Assembly (NCBI RefSeq): GCF_026768455.1
Contig: NZ_JAPPVQ010000008.1
Span: 1-51,470 of the forward strand
DNA: 51,470 nucleotides
Reading direction: 5' to 3'
Source: Candidatus Nitrosotenuis cloacae
GTDB taxonomy: Archaea > Thermoproteota > Nitrososphaeria > Nitrososphaerales > Nitrosopumilaceae
Below the pieces are notes generated by a model. It was not told the origin of the DNA and ran no database searches. It worked only from the letters and a program-made list of their open reading frames with translations. Both the position numbers and the translations under genes were made by a program. Below are positions 1 through 8,001 of this stretch, piece after piece (positions within the stretch are counted from its first letter, which is position 1; every line of letters starts with the position of its first letter).

Positions 1-112
1 CAAAACCAGAACCAAAACCAGAACCAAAACCAGAACCAAAACCAGAACCAAAACCAGAACCAAAACCAGAACCAAAACCAGAACCAAAACCAGAACCAAA
101 ACCAGAACCAAA
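1..112 (+). repeat. 12-bp perfect tandem repeat encoding KPEP
   Basis: Nine identical copies of the 12-mer caaaaccagaac fill positions 1-108, and the first four bases of a tenth copy follow before the array decays. Read in the frame of the downstream gene, each unit encodes Lys-Pro-Glu-Pro. Because 12 bp is four codons, gain or loss of units keeps the frame. The array runs into the left edge, so its full length is unknown. Confidence 0.95.
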
Positions 113-389
113 GAACACAGGTGATCCGTTCGAGGGGATCAAGGACTCAGACATATCCGTATTCGCAGACATGTATGACGTAGCACCGCCTGAAACAGAT
201 GATCAGGCGTTTGCCATGGCAAGGAGGATCCGAAAGTGGATTGAAGAGGGACGTCCAAAACCAGGTGAGCAACCAAAGAAGGAAGAAAAGAAACCATCAG
301 TTGAGGAAAAACAACAAGACGAAGACAAAGTTAAAGAAAAGGAAGACAAACAAAAGAAGAAAGGACTTTTCGGTTGGCTCAAAAAATGA
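3..389 (+). CDS. KPEP-repeat, charged C-terminal protein (5' partial)
   Basis: This open frame enters from the left edge and stops at 387-389. The visible part begins with at least nine KPEP units, an extended Pro-rich charged linker. A short, possibly folded segment of about 60 residues follows (starting near DPFEGIKDSDISVFADMYDV). The end is a Lys/Glu-rich tail closing in GLFGWLKK, where the Trp/Phe plus lysines could touch a membrane. I do not recognise a family. The gene overlaps argF by ATGA, so the two are probably co-transcribed. An internal ATG at 171 would give a 72-residue protein, but the frame clearly continues through the repeat, so 171 is unlikely to be the true start. Confidence 0.7.
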   Translation, partial: KPEPKPEPKPEPKPEPKPEPKPEPKPEPKPEPKPEPKNTGDPFEGIKDSDISVFADMYDVAPPETDDQAFAMARRIRKWIEEGRPKPGEQPKKEEKKPSVEEKQQDEDKVKEKEDKQKKKGLFGWLKK

Positions 390-1291
390 TCAAAACTAAA
401 GACCTCCTGACACTTGGGGAGCTTGACAAAAAACAAGTCATCCAGATTGTGGATCTCGCACTGAAACTAAAAAAAGATCTCAAAAAGGGAACTGCAAAAC
501 CGTTACTAAAAAATAAAACACTTGCAATGATATTCCAAAAGCCGTCCACAAGGACGCGCGTCAGCTTTGAGACCGGCATGTTCCAACTTGGAGGACACGC
601 AATCCACCTGTCGTCGCAGGACCTACAGCTGTCTAGGGGCGAGACAATAGATGACACCGCAAAGACACTTTCAAGATACGTCGATTTCATAATGGCGCGA
701 GTGTATGATCATTCCACAATCGAGTCGCTTGCAAAAAACGCAACAGTGCCTGTGATTAACGGCCTGTCAAACTCGTTCCATCCGTGCCAAATCCTTGCCG
801 ATCTGATGACGATAAAAGAAAAGAAAGGAAAGCTTGACGGGCTCAAGCTCGCCTGGATCGGGGACGGAAACAACGTGTGCAACTCGATGCTGTATGGCTG
901 CGCCAAGGTCGGAATCTCAGTGTCCGTTGCAGTGCCAAGGGGATTTGAGCCAAACCCACAGGTGGTAAAGGAATGCAAAAGCCTCGTCGACATTGACCTG
1001 ACACAGGACCCGCAAAAGGCCGCCAAGGACGCAGACGTGGTGGTAACTGACACCTTTGTATCAATCCACGACAGCCCAGGCCGACTGCGAAAGTTCTATC
1101 CGAAATATCAGGTAAACTCGGCACTGATGGCAAAAGCCAAAAAGAGCGCCATTTTCATGCACTGCCTTCCGGCAAAACGCGGACAGGAGGTCACATCATC
1201 TGTGATCGATGGATCACAGTCTGTAGTCTGGGACGAAGCAGAAAACCGATTACACTCACAAAAGGCGTTGCTTGCCTCATTGCCGCTCTAA
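386..1291 (+). CDS. argF: Ornithine carbamoyltransferase
   Basis: Catalyses carbamoyl phosphate + ornithine to citrulline + phosphate in cytoplasmic arginine synthesis. Family signatures are visible: the carbamoyl-phosphate loop STRTR near residue 55, HPCQ near 132 and the ornithine-binding HCLPAKRG near 259. The length of 301 residues is normal for an OTCase. I chose ATG 386, which overlaps the upstream stop as ATGA. A TTG at 374 would add four residues (MAQK). The neighbours are a repeat protein upstream and ribosomal genes downstream, not other arginine genes, so the argF location is stand-alone here. ArgF is separated from aspartate carbamoyltransferase by the HCLPA motif. Confidence 0.93.
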   Translation: MIKTKDLLTLGELDKKQVIQIVDLALKLKKDLKKGTAKPLLKNKTLAMIFQKPSTRTRVSFETGMFQLGGHAIHLSSQDLQLSRGETIDDTAKTLSRYVDFIMARVYDHSTIESLAKNATVPVINGLSNSFHPCQILADLMTIKEKKGKLDGLKLAWIGDGNNVCNSMLYGCAKVGISVSVAVPRGFEPNPQVVKECKSLVDIDLTQDPQKAAKDADVVVTDTFVSIHDSPGRLRKFYPKYQVNSALMAKAKKSAIFMHCLPAKRGQEVTSSVIDGSQSVVWDEAENRLHSQKALLASLPL

Positions 1292-1293
1292 CG

Positions 1294-1301
1294 TTTATAA
1301 G
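1294..1301 (+). promoter_or_regulatory. TATA box of the rpl18 operon
   Basis: The sequence tttataag lies in the 39-bp gap between argF and rpl18. Its centre is about 33 bp before ATG 1331, which predicts transcription starting near 1324 with a leader of only a few bases. Confidence 0.6.
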
Positions 1302-1330
1302 AGCTGTTTCGAGATTTGTCCAATATCGCA

Positions 1331-1813
1331 ATGGCTTATTCAACAATCCTACGACGTTTACGTGAGGAAAAAACCAACTATAAGAAGCGCAAGCTAATGT
1401 TGTTGAGCAGACGCAATTTTGTAACAGTCCAGATTTCAAATGAAAATACTCTAGTTCAGATTCACAAACCAGAATTCACAGGCGACAAGGTAATCGCATC
1501 AGCACACTCTAGATTCCTCATCCAAAAAGGATGGAAGGGCTCAAGAAAGAACGTGCCTGCGGCATATCTTACCGGCTACTATGCAGGCAAAAAGGCACTC
1601 TCAAAGGGAGCAACAGATGTCATCCTGTACAGCGGCACAAGAAAATACACACAGAGAATGGCTGCAGCACTCAAGGGAGTAATTGATGCGGGACTAGAGG
1701 TCCCAGCAGGCGAAGAGTCACTGCCACCAGCAGACCGACTTAACGGAGATCACCTTACAGTAAAGAACGACGTTGCAAAGATAAAGTCAACAATCGACGG
1801 GGATGTCAAATAG
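1331..1813 (+). CDS. rpl18: Large-subunit ribosomal protein L18 (uL18)
   Basis: Binds 5S rRNA in the large subunit. The N-terminal segment YSTILRRLREEKTNYKKRK and the later ASAHSRFLIQKGW are typical of archaeal uL18. The length of 160 residues is normal for archaea. I chose ATG 1331 (MAYSTILRR); a TTG at 1316 would add five residues and would probably lie before the transcription start predicted from the TATA box. It is the first gene of the conserved order rpl18-rps5-rpl30-rpl15-secY, but the upstream spc genes normally found here (such as rpl19e) are replaced by argF. Confidence 0.95.
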   Translation: MAYSTILRRLREEKTNYKKRKLMLLSRRNFVTVQISNENTLVQIHKPEFTGDKVIASAHSRFLIQKGWKGSRKNVPAAYLTGYYAGKKALSKGATDVILYSGTRKYTQRMAAALKGVIDAGLEVPAGEESLPPADRLNGDHLTVKNDVAKIKSTIDGDVK

Positions 1814-1815
1814 GT

Positions 1816-2463
1816 ATGAGCACCACCGAGCAGAGACCGCAGCGAGAGAGACGAGGCCCTAGAAGAGAGGAAGAGGCGCCGTGGGTACCAAGAACGGAAC
1901 TCGGAAAGAAAGTGTCTGCCGGCCTTATCACAACAATGGATGAGATTTATGCTAACGGACTACGAATTCAAGAAGCAGGTATAATCAAGAAACTGCTACC
2001 TGATCTAAAGACAGAGGTAATCGATGTCGGAATGGTCCAGACAATGACCCCAAACGGCCAGCGAACAAAGTTCAAGGCAATGGTGGCAGCAGGAAACGAA
2101 AACGGATACCTCGGAATCGGCCAAGGAAAATCAAAACAGATGAGGGTTGCAATCGAAAAGGCGACCACAAACGCATACCTTAACGTCAGTCCAGTCAAAC
2201 TCGGATGTGGAAGCTGGGAATGCAGATGTGACCAGTCTCACTCAGTACCGTTCAAAGTAAGAGGAAAGGGCGGAAGCGTTGTAGTAGAAATCGTTCCAGC
2301 ACCAAGAGGATTAGGCTTGGTAGCTGGAGGCAAAGTGAAGAACCTCCTCAAGCTTGCAGGACTAAAAGACGCATGGACCACAGCAAAGGGCTCCACTGCG
2401 ACAATGAACTCTACATCAAAAGCAGTTTTGGAATGTCTCAGACAGACATTCAGCCAGGGTTGA
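1816..2463 (+). CDS. rps5: Small-subunit ribosomal protein S5 (uS5)
   Basis: Decoding-site and accuracy protein of the 30S subunit. A basic, Arg/Glu-rich N-terminal extension of about 40 residues precedes the double-stranded RNA-binding S5 domain and the C-terminal S5 domain with the GGSVVVEIVPAPRGLGLVAG stretch. The archaeal insertion GCGSWECRCDQSHSVPF, with three Cys and one His, is present. The length of 215 residues fits archaeal uS5. It starts two bases after rpl18 and is part of the same operon. Confidence 0.96.
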   Translation: MSTTEQRPQRERRGPRREEEAPWVPRTELGKKVSAGLITTMDEIYANGLRIQEAGIIKKLLPDLKTEVIDVGMVQTMTPNGQRTKFKAMVAAGNENGYLGIGQGKSKQMRVAIEKATTNAYLNVSPVKLGCGSWECRCDQSHSVPFKVRGKGGSVVVEIVPAPRGLGLVAGGKVKNLLKLAGLKDAWTTAKGSTATMNSTSKAVLECLRQTFSQG

Positions 2464-2468
2464 TCCAG

Positions 2469-2936
2469 ATGGCAAAAGCATACCTTGTCGTCAGAATGAC
2501 TGGACAGATCAACGTTCCGCACTGGGCAAAGACCACACTTGAATTATTAAAGCTAGACAAAAAATTCAGAGCAACCATCATTCCTGCCAAAGACAACACA
2601 CTTGGAATGCTGGACAGGGTAAAGCACTACATCTCATGGCAGGAAGTAGACCCAACACTTGCAAAGGAACTCTTCACCAAAAAGGCAAGAAAGGCAGGAT
2701 ACAAGAAAATAACAAACGAGGATCTAGCACCGCTCGGCTTTAAGACAATCGACGAGCTTGCAGCATCCGTAACTGAAGGAAAACTATCAATGAATAAAAT
2801 CAAACCAATCAAACCTTGGTTTGCACTCTCTCCACCACGACACGGCTTCAAGCGAAGCACCAGAAAGACATACGGTGAAGGAGGAATTCTCGGACAGAAC
2901 AAAGATCTCACAGAGCTTGTCAGGAGCATGATTTAG
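2469..2936 (+). CDS. rpl30: Large-subunit ribosomal protein L30 (uL30)
   Basis: Large-subunit protein of the archaeal/eukaryotic L30/L7 type. The length of 155 residues reflects the C-terminal extension absent from the roughly 60-residue bacterial protein. The core begins AYLVVRMTGQINVPHWAKTT, and the C-terminal RHGFKRSTRKTYGEGG is an archaeal feature. I chose ATG 2469 (MAKAYLVV). A TTG at 2460, overlapping the rps5 stop, would add MIQ. The frame also runs upstream through rps5, but that part is only an overlap. It ends directly against rpl15. Confidence 0.94.
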   Translation: MAKAYLVVRMTGQINVPHWAKTTLELLKLDKKFRATIIPAKDNTLGMLDRVKHYISWQEVDPTLAKELFTKKARKAGYKKITNEDLAPLGFKTIDELAASVTEGKLSMNKIKPIKPWFALSPPRHGFKRSTRKTYGEGGILGQNKDLTELVRSMI

Positions 2937-3359
2937 ATGGCAACTAGAATGCGAAAGACAAGAAAGTTCCGAGGCTCAAGAACACACGGCTGGGGACAAA
3001 TTGGACAGCACAGAGCAAGTGGCCACAAGGGCGGACTTGGCAAAGCAGGACTTCACAAGCACCTCTTCAGCACACTCCTAAAGGACAACCCAGATCACTT
3101 TGGTCACGATTCAACTCATCCACCTCACCCGATCATCACAAAAAAATGGGCAAGCATCAGGGACCTTGACAACATGTTCGGCAAATACGGCAAGCAAGAT
3201 GGCGGCAAAAAGGTAATCGACCTTGACGGCCTGGGCTACGACAAACTGCTAGGTGGAGGACAAGTAAAAGGCGCATATTCTATCCGAGTCCAGCGATACA
3301 CCGCTTCTGCAGAAGAAAAGATCAAAAAGGCAGGGGGAGAGGTGTTAGCTGTTGAGTGA
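2937..3359 (+). CDS. rpl15: Large-subunit ribosomal protein L15 (uL15)
   Basis: Late-assembly 50S protein near the peptidyl-transferase centre. The Arg/Gly/His-rich N-terminus (TRKFRGSRTHGWGQIGQHR, then GHKGGLGKAG) is the hallmark of the archaeal/eukaryotic L15/L27A type, which threads into rRNA. The length of 140 residues is normal. It starts immediately after the rpl30 stop and overlaps secY by 8 bp, so it is translationally coupled to it. Confidence 0.95.
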   Translation: MATRMRKTRKFRGSRTHGWGQIGQHRASGHKGGLGKAGLHKHLFSTLLKDNPDHFGHDSTHPPHPIITKKWASIRDLDNMFGKYGKQDGGKKVIDLDGLGYDKLLGGGQVKGAYSIRVQRYTASAEEKIKKAGGEVLAVE

Positions 3360-4782
3360 AAGAACAACCACCGGTATAATCAAACGAATTGTTGAAAAAA
3401 CAGAACCATACCTAGTTCAGGTACCAAAACCGAAGAAAAAACTCTCACTGCAGACCAGGCTGATCTGGTGCGGAATCGCACTCTTGATCTACCAAGTAAT
3501 GGGGCAGACTCCTCTCTTTGGGGCAACGGCACCGCAGTTCGACTTTTTACAGTTTGCAAGGGTAATCTTTGCATCACAGCAAGGCACACTAGTCGAGCTT
3601 GGAATCGGACCAATCGTAACTGCAGGATTGCTCATGCAGCTGCTAAAGGGCTCAGAAATACTCAAATTCGACTTTACAAAGCCTGACGAGCGAGGCGTAT
3701 TCCAGACAGCAACAAAGCTTGTCACTTACATCGTAATAGTGGTGGAATCAATAGTGTATGCAGTAGCGGTGTATGGCCCCGGAATCACAAATCCTACGGT
3801 GCTGTATGTGATAATAGGGCAGCTAATCTCTGCTTCTGTAATAATCATGTTCTTAGACGAATTAATCCAGAAGGGCTGGGGTCTTGGAAGTGGAATCAGT
3901 CTTTTCATCATGGCAGGTGTCGCACAGCAGATTCTCTGGAGTATATTCAGCCCGCTTGCGGCAGGCGACGGCAGCATGATTGGGGTTCTTCCATACGTGA
4001 GCCAGTCAATAATGCAAAACGACATATCACAAATCTTCTTTAGGGCAAATCAGCTCCCAAGCATATTCGGGCTCTCGATTACGGCAGGCATCCTGCTGAT
4101 TCTGGTGTACACCCAGGCAATCAAAGTGGAGATCCCGATCGTATCCACAAAATACAGGGGATTTGCAGCCACCTATCCAATCAAACTCATGTATGTATCA
4201 AACATCCCAGTCATCTTGGCATCAGCACTTACTGCAAACGCTGTGTTTATCGGACAGATGATGTGGGCAAACTTTAACCCAAGAAACAACAACGTATTCT
4301 TTAACATTGTAGGGCAGTTCGATCCGACCAGCCCATCCACTCCAATTGGGGGAATCATATACTACATCACACCTCCAAGGGGGCTTGATATTGCGGCACT
4401 TGATCCTCTCCGCGCAGTATCCTACGTGATATTCATGATTGCAATTGTGGTAGTATTCGGACGACTCTGGGTGGAGCTTGGAGGACTGTCGCCAAAGAGC
4501 GCAGCAAAAAGCCTTCTGGACGCAGACGTGCAGGTTCCAGGATTCAGAAAGTCAAACCAGCCAGTCGAGGCTCTTTTGAACAGATACATCCCATCTGTTA
4601 CAATCATAGGCTCGGCCATACTCGGCGCGCTTGCCGGTCTCTCAGACGTGCTTGGCGTATTTGGAAGCGGAATTGGAATCTTGTTGATGGTCGACATTTT
4701 GATAAACTATTATCAGCAGCTAGTTCGCGAACAAGTCGAAGTGGTCATGCCTCGTCTGGGTGCGTTACTTGGGCGAAAGTAA
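3352..4782 (+). CDS. secY: Preprotein translocase subunit SecY
   Basis: Pore subunit of the SecYEG/Sec61 channel in the cytoplasmic membrane. The 476 residues show about ten hydrophobic segments, beginning with LIWCGIALLIYQVMG (about 37-51). The plug region follows, then the second segment, which contains GIGPIVTAGLLMQLL. The long cytoplasmic loops carry basic residues, including ISTKYRGFAATYPIKLMYVS, equivalent to the ribosome-contacting loop. Translation starts at TTG 3352 inside the end of rpl15. The position after rpl15 is conserved across archaea. Confidence 0.96.
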   Translation: MSERTTTGIIKRIVEKTEPYLVQVPKPKKKLSLQTRLIWCGIALLIYQVMGQTPLFGATAPQFDFLQFARVIFASQQGTLVELGIGPIVTAGLLMQLLKGSEILKFDFTKPDERGVFQTATKLVTYIVIVVESIVYAVAVYGPGITNPTVLYVIIGQLISASVIIMFLDELIQKGWGLGSGISLFIMAGVAQQILWSIFSPLAAGDGSMIGVLPYVSQSIMQNDISQIFFRANQLPSIFGLSITAGILLILVYTQAIKVEIPIVSTKYRGFAATYPIKLMYVSNIPVILASALTANAVFIGQMMWANFNPRNNNVFFNIVGQFDPTSPSTPIGGIIYYITPPRGLDIAALDPLRAVSYVIFMIAIVVVFGRLWVELGGLSPKSAAKSLLDADVQVPGFRKSNQPVEALLNRYIPSVTIIGSAILGALAGLSDVLGVFGSGIGILLMVDILINYYQQLVREQVEVVMPRLGALLGRK

Positions 4783-5347
4783 AAAAGTCATCATAGTGGG
4801 AATTGCAGGCGTCGGCAAGACAACCCTTGTCGCAAAAATTGTCGAGATACTGAACTCCAGAAAGAAGAGCGTCAGCGTTCACAGCTTTGGCACTGTGATG
4901 TTTGAGGAAGCAAAAAAGATGGGAATCATAGATAGGGACGAGCTGAGAAAGCTGTCCGTTGACAAGCAGAAAAACCTCCAAACCGTTGCAGCCAAAAAAA
5001 TCGCAGAATTCAACGACAACGTGGTCATAATCGACACTCACGCATTCATCTCAACTCCTGAGGGATTCTATCCTGGTCTGCCGTACCACGTGCTTGAGGA
5101 GCTCAAGCCTGCAAACTTTATCTCCGTGTCCGCAAGGCCGGAGGAGATCTACAACAGACGAATGAACGACTCAACAAGACACCGCGACATCATCTCAATT
5201 GACTATATCAAAAAAGAACTGGCGGTGCAGGAAGCAATGCTCTCCAGCTGCGCGGTGCTGACCGGCTCTCCAATGAAATCGATTCTGAATTCGGAGGGAA
5301 AGGTTGAAGAGGCAGCTAATGAGGTAATAAACGCAATAGGTCTTTGA
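4760..5347 (+). CDS. adkA: Archaeal adenylate kinase
   Basis: Makes 2 ADP from ATP and AMP. A P-loop GIAGVGKTT lies at about residues 14-22, and the segment VIIDTHAFISTPEGFYPGLP is typical of archaeal AdkA. The length of 195 residues also fits; bacterial Adk has a longer lid and different motifs. The start at GTG 4760 overlaps the last 23 bp of secY, and TTG 4769 is an equally possible start. Its place between secY and the DUF106 gene is the standard archaeal arrangement. Confidence 0.88.
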   Translation: MRYLGESKKVIIVGIAGVGKTTLVAKIVEILNSRKKSVSVHSFGTVMFEEAKKMGIIDRDELRKLSVDKQKNLQTVAAKKIAEFNDNVVIIDTHAFISTPEGFYPGLPYHVLEELKPANFISVSARPEEIYNRRMNDSTRHRDIISIDYIKKELAVQEAMLSSCAVLTGSPMKSILNSEGKVEEAANEVINAIGL

Positions 5348-5348
5348 A

Positions 5349-5966
5349 ATGGAACCCGTCATAATTTTACAATTCCTTCAATCAATGTTTCTGCAGGGCG
5401 ACTTTTTTGGGATACACCAGGGCCCACTGGGAAGCGCAGACCCTGTAGTCAAGGGAATGATTCCTGCAATGTTTGGTATCATCGGATTCGCGATTCTCCT
5501 AAACCTGTTTAACGCAGCAGTGAGGCGCAAGCTGGTAGACCAGCAAAAGCTGCAGCGAATCATGAGGGAGACTAGGGCGTGGCAAAAGGAGCGAATGGCC
5601 GCATTTAGGGCAAAAGACAAGGAAAAGCAGGCAAGCCTCGACAAGAAATCCGCATACATGTCCCGACTCAACCAGGAGATGATGCAGATGAACATGAGGC
5701 CGATGATGATCACATTTGTCCCGCTGATTCTGATATTCTACTTTGTACTGCCGCCGCTGTTCTCGTATACTGTGGCAATGTCGCCAATCCCACTCAACGT
5801 GATTCCTGGCAACTACTTTGAGCTTACATGCACTGCCGAAAAGATTGACGACAAGATCTGTCACAACGTCAACGAAGTCTACTTCTGGGCCTGGTACTTT
5901 CTGGCATCCGTTGCGCTTAGCGGCATAATCATGAAGATAACCAAGACCTCAATGGACCTAACTTAA
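5349..5966 (+). CDS. DUF106 membrane protein (YidC/EMC3/Get1-like insertase)
   Basis: Predicted membrane-protein insertase of the Oxa1 superfamily that works beside SecY in the cytoplasmic membrane. Three membrane segments are visible at about 37-56, 118-140 and 178-195. A charged, probably coiled-coil cytoplasmic hairpin (about 57-115) sits between the first two, as in archaeal Mj0480-type DUF106 proteins. The external segment around 155-172 contains two Cys that could form a disulphide. The length of 205 residues is usual. It lies between adkA and cmk, one base after adkA, in the same operon. Confidence 0.85.
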   Translation: MEPVIILQFLQSMFLQGDFFGIHQGPLGSADPVVKGMIPAMFGIIGFAILLNLFNAAVRRKLVDQQKLQRIMRETRAWQKERMAAFRAKDKEKQASLDKKSAYMSRLNQEMMQMNMRPMMITFVPLILIFYFVLPPLFSYTVAMSPIPLNVIPGNYFELTCTAEKIDDKICHNVNEVYFWAWYFLASVALSGIIMKITKTSMDLT

Positions 5967-5967
5967 C

Positions 5968-6528
5968 TTGCCAAAGTCAATCATTGTCTCAGGCCCACCT
6001 GCTATTGGCAAAACTACTGTGTCAAAGGGGCTTGCAAAGCAGTTCGGCATGCAGAACCTGAGCGGCGGCGACGTCCTAAAAGAGATAGCCAAGGATCAAG
6101 GCTTTGACACAGACGGGGCCGACTGGTGGGACACGCCGGACGGAATGAAGTTCCTAAACCAGAGAAAGAACAACTATGAATTTGACCACAAGGTGGACGA
6201 GAAGCTAAAAGAAATCTTCCAAAAGGGCAACGTGGTCATCACAAGCTACACGCTCCCCTGGCTCGTAAATGATGGAATCAAGATCTGGCTGGACGGGTCG
6301 CGCGAAAACAGTGCAAAACGGATGCAGACAAGAGACAACATGTCCCATTCTGACGCACTTGAAATAGTCGACAAAAGATACAACGAAAACAAGATACTCT
6401 ACAAACAACTGTACGGATTCGACTTTGGCAAAGACATGTCCGTATTTGATATTATAATAAACACCGACAGCCTTGACGCCGACGGCGTCCTAAAGCTGGC
6501 AATACAGAAGGTAAGTGATCTTCTTTGA
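5968..6528 (+). CDS. cmk: Cytidylate kinase
   Basis: Phosphorylates CMP/dCMP with ATP. The P-loop SGPPAIGKTT is at residues 8-17. NLSGGDVLKEIA and the segment WLDGSRENSAKRMQTRD match the archaeal type of about 180 residues. The start is TTG 5968, one base after the previous gene. The location between DUF106 and cbf5 is the conserved archaeal order and supports this call over another adenylate-kinase-like enzyme. The end overlaps the cbf5 start by 4 bp. Confidence 0.87.
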   Translation: MPKSIIVSGPPAIGKTTVSKGLAKQFGMQNLSGGDVLKEIAKDQGFDTDGADWWDTPDGMKFLNQRKNNYEFDHKVDEKLKEIFQKGNVVITSYTLPWLVNDGIKIWLDGSRENSAKRMQTRDNMSHSDALEIVDKRYNENKILYKQLYGFDFGKDMSVFDIIINTDSLDADGVLKLAIQKVSDLL

Positions 6529-7523
6529 CGCTGCCGCAACTGCAAAACCTGCTAGTGCTTGACGAGGACGTGACAAACGACCAGTACGGCGTATACTATG
6601 ACAAAAGATCAATCAAGGACCTGCTCAATTACGGACTGATACTGCTTGACAAGCCGCCCGGACCGACCAGCCACGAGACGGTCGCATGGGCAAAACGAAT
6701 TCTGAAAATTCCAAAAATCGGGCACAGCGGAACACTGGACCCGCAGGTATCTGGGGTACTGCCACTTGGACTTGGGGAGGCGACAAAGGCACTTGGTGTT
6801 TTGCTGATTGGGCCAAAAGAATACTATGGACTTGGCAGACTGCACTCGCTACCAAGCAAGGAAAAATTGCAAGACGTGCTTGACCAGTTCATCGGGGAGA
6901 TATATCAAAAACCTCCACAGCGTTCCGCAGTGTTGCGACAGACAAGGACGCGTCACATTTACGAGCTTGAACTTGTGGAACAAAAAGAGCGATTGCTGCT
7001 TTTACGCGTCTTGTGTGAGGCTGGAACTTACATTAGAAAACTATTCTATGACGTAGGGGAGATACTGGGACCTGGCGCAACCATGATAGAATTGCGGCGT
7101 TCTCGAGTCCAGCAGTTCAACGAGTCACAAAAACTTGTCACGCTGCACGAGCTGGCAGACGCATACGCCGAATGGGAGGAAAAAAACGACGACACAAAGC
7201 TGTACAAGCTCATACTTCCAATAGAATACGCACTCACCGAAGTCAAGTCGGTCGTAATACGCGACTCTGCAGTCGATGCGTTGTGCCATGGAGCGCAGCT
7301 CGCAGTGCCAGGCGTACTGCAGATATCGCCAAACCTCTCAAAGGGGGACCTAGTTGCAGTGTACACTCAAAAAGGAGAGGTGGTTGCTCTTGCAGAGGCG
7401 CTAATGTCGGGGCCTGAGATAAAGGACGCAGTAAAGGGATACGCCTTTGAGACAAGGAGAATCATCATGGCTCCAAACACGTACCCGAAGAGCTGGCGCA
7501 CAAAGCCGACACCTGAAAAGTAA
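6525..7523 (+). CDS. cbf5: H/ACA RNA-guided pseudouridine synthase aCbf5 (TruB family)
   Basis: Catalytic subunit of the archaeal H/ACA ribonucleoprotein, and possibly also the guide-independent tRNA psi55 enzyme. The catalytic Asp is D72 in GHSGTLDPQVSGVLP. KPPGPTSHE precedes it, and a C-terminal PUA domain spans about 235-315 (DALCHGAQLAVPGV). The length of 332 residues is typical of aCbf5 and longer than a minimal TruB. The start is TTG 6525, overlapping the cmk stop. Nop10, Gar1 and L7Ae are not in this window. Confidence 0.92.
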   Translation: MTLPQLQNLLVLDEDVTNDQYGVYYDKRSIKDLLNYGLILLDKPPGPTSHETVAWAKRILKIPKIGHSGTLDPQVSGVLPLGLGEATKALGVLLIGPKEYYGLGRLHSLPSKEKLQDVLDQFIGEIYQKPPQRSAVLRQTRTRHIYELELVEQKERLLLLRVLCEAGTYIRKLFYDVGEILGPGATMIELRRSRVQQFNESQKLVTLHELADAYAEWEEKNDDTKLYKLILPIEYALTEVKSVVIRDSAVDALCHGAQLAVPGVLQISPNLSKGDLVAVYTQKGEVVALAEALMSGPEIKDAVKGYAFETRRIIMAPNTYPKSWRTKPTPEK

Positions 7524-7963
7524 TGTTCCCAAAAAGCCTAGTGATTGCAGTACTGTCAGGAATTGTCGCATCGGCATCACTTGGAACATTTTTCATCACG
7601 CTGAACATGCAGCAGCAAGAGTTAGAGTTCGTAGACGGTCCATCCGTGTCCATTCTGGCGGACAAAATTGACTACAAACTTGGGGAAAAAGTCGTCATAA
7701 CTGTGGTAAACACCGGAACATCAAAAATATCGTTCCAAGCAGAGATGCCGAGCTTGAGGATAAGGGCCCTTGATGGCACGGTGTTCTTTTCCACATCCTT
7801 TGGGGGCCTGGCACTTGAGCCGGGGCAGCAACACGTCTTTGAGTGGAACCAGCTGAAAAACGACAACTCGCAGATACTTGAGGGAAGGTACGTGATCGAC
7901 TCATTTGCATACGGTGACGGCGAGCAGCTGGGCGACAGCGCCACAGTCAACGTACACAAGTAG
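7523..7963 (+). CDS. Membrane-anchored Ig-like (BsuPI-type) protein
   Basis: The 146-residue protein has one N-terminal hydrophobic segment (about 6-26, LVIAVLSGIVASASLGTFFI). The remainder looks like an all-beta domain outside the cell. Segments such as YKLGEKVVITVVNTGTSKISF and GLALEPGQQHVFEWNQ resemble the BsuPI/Ig-like fold. That fold gives structure and binding but no catalysis, so the substrate is unknown. ATG 7523 shares its A with the cbf5 stop. It is probably the last gene of the ribosomal/Sec operon. Confidence 0.6.
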   Translation: MFPKSLVIAVLSGIVASASLGTFFITLNMQQQELEFVDGPSVSILADKIDYKLGEKVVITVVNTGTSKISFQAEMPSLRIRALDGTVFFSTSFGGLALEPGQQHVFEWNQLKNDNSQILEGRYVIDSFAYGDGEQLGDSATVNVHK

Positions 7964-7966
7964 GAA

Positions 7967-7975
7967 AATTTAAAA
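7967..7975 (+). promoter_or_regulatory. TATA box upstream of ino1
   Basis: The element aatttaaaa just follows the previous stop codon. Its centre is 31 bp before TTG 8002 but only 19 bp before GTG 7990. The downstream start therefore fits a near-leaderless transcript better. Confidence 0.5.
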
Positions 7976-8001
7976 CAAGTCCGACTAAAGTGGCATTAGG
8001 T

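Noticed and set aside
1-112. Left-edge repeat as a CRISPR array
   Set aside because: The 12-bp units are adjacent without spacers and encode KPEP in frame with a downstream protein.
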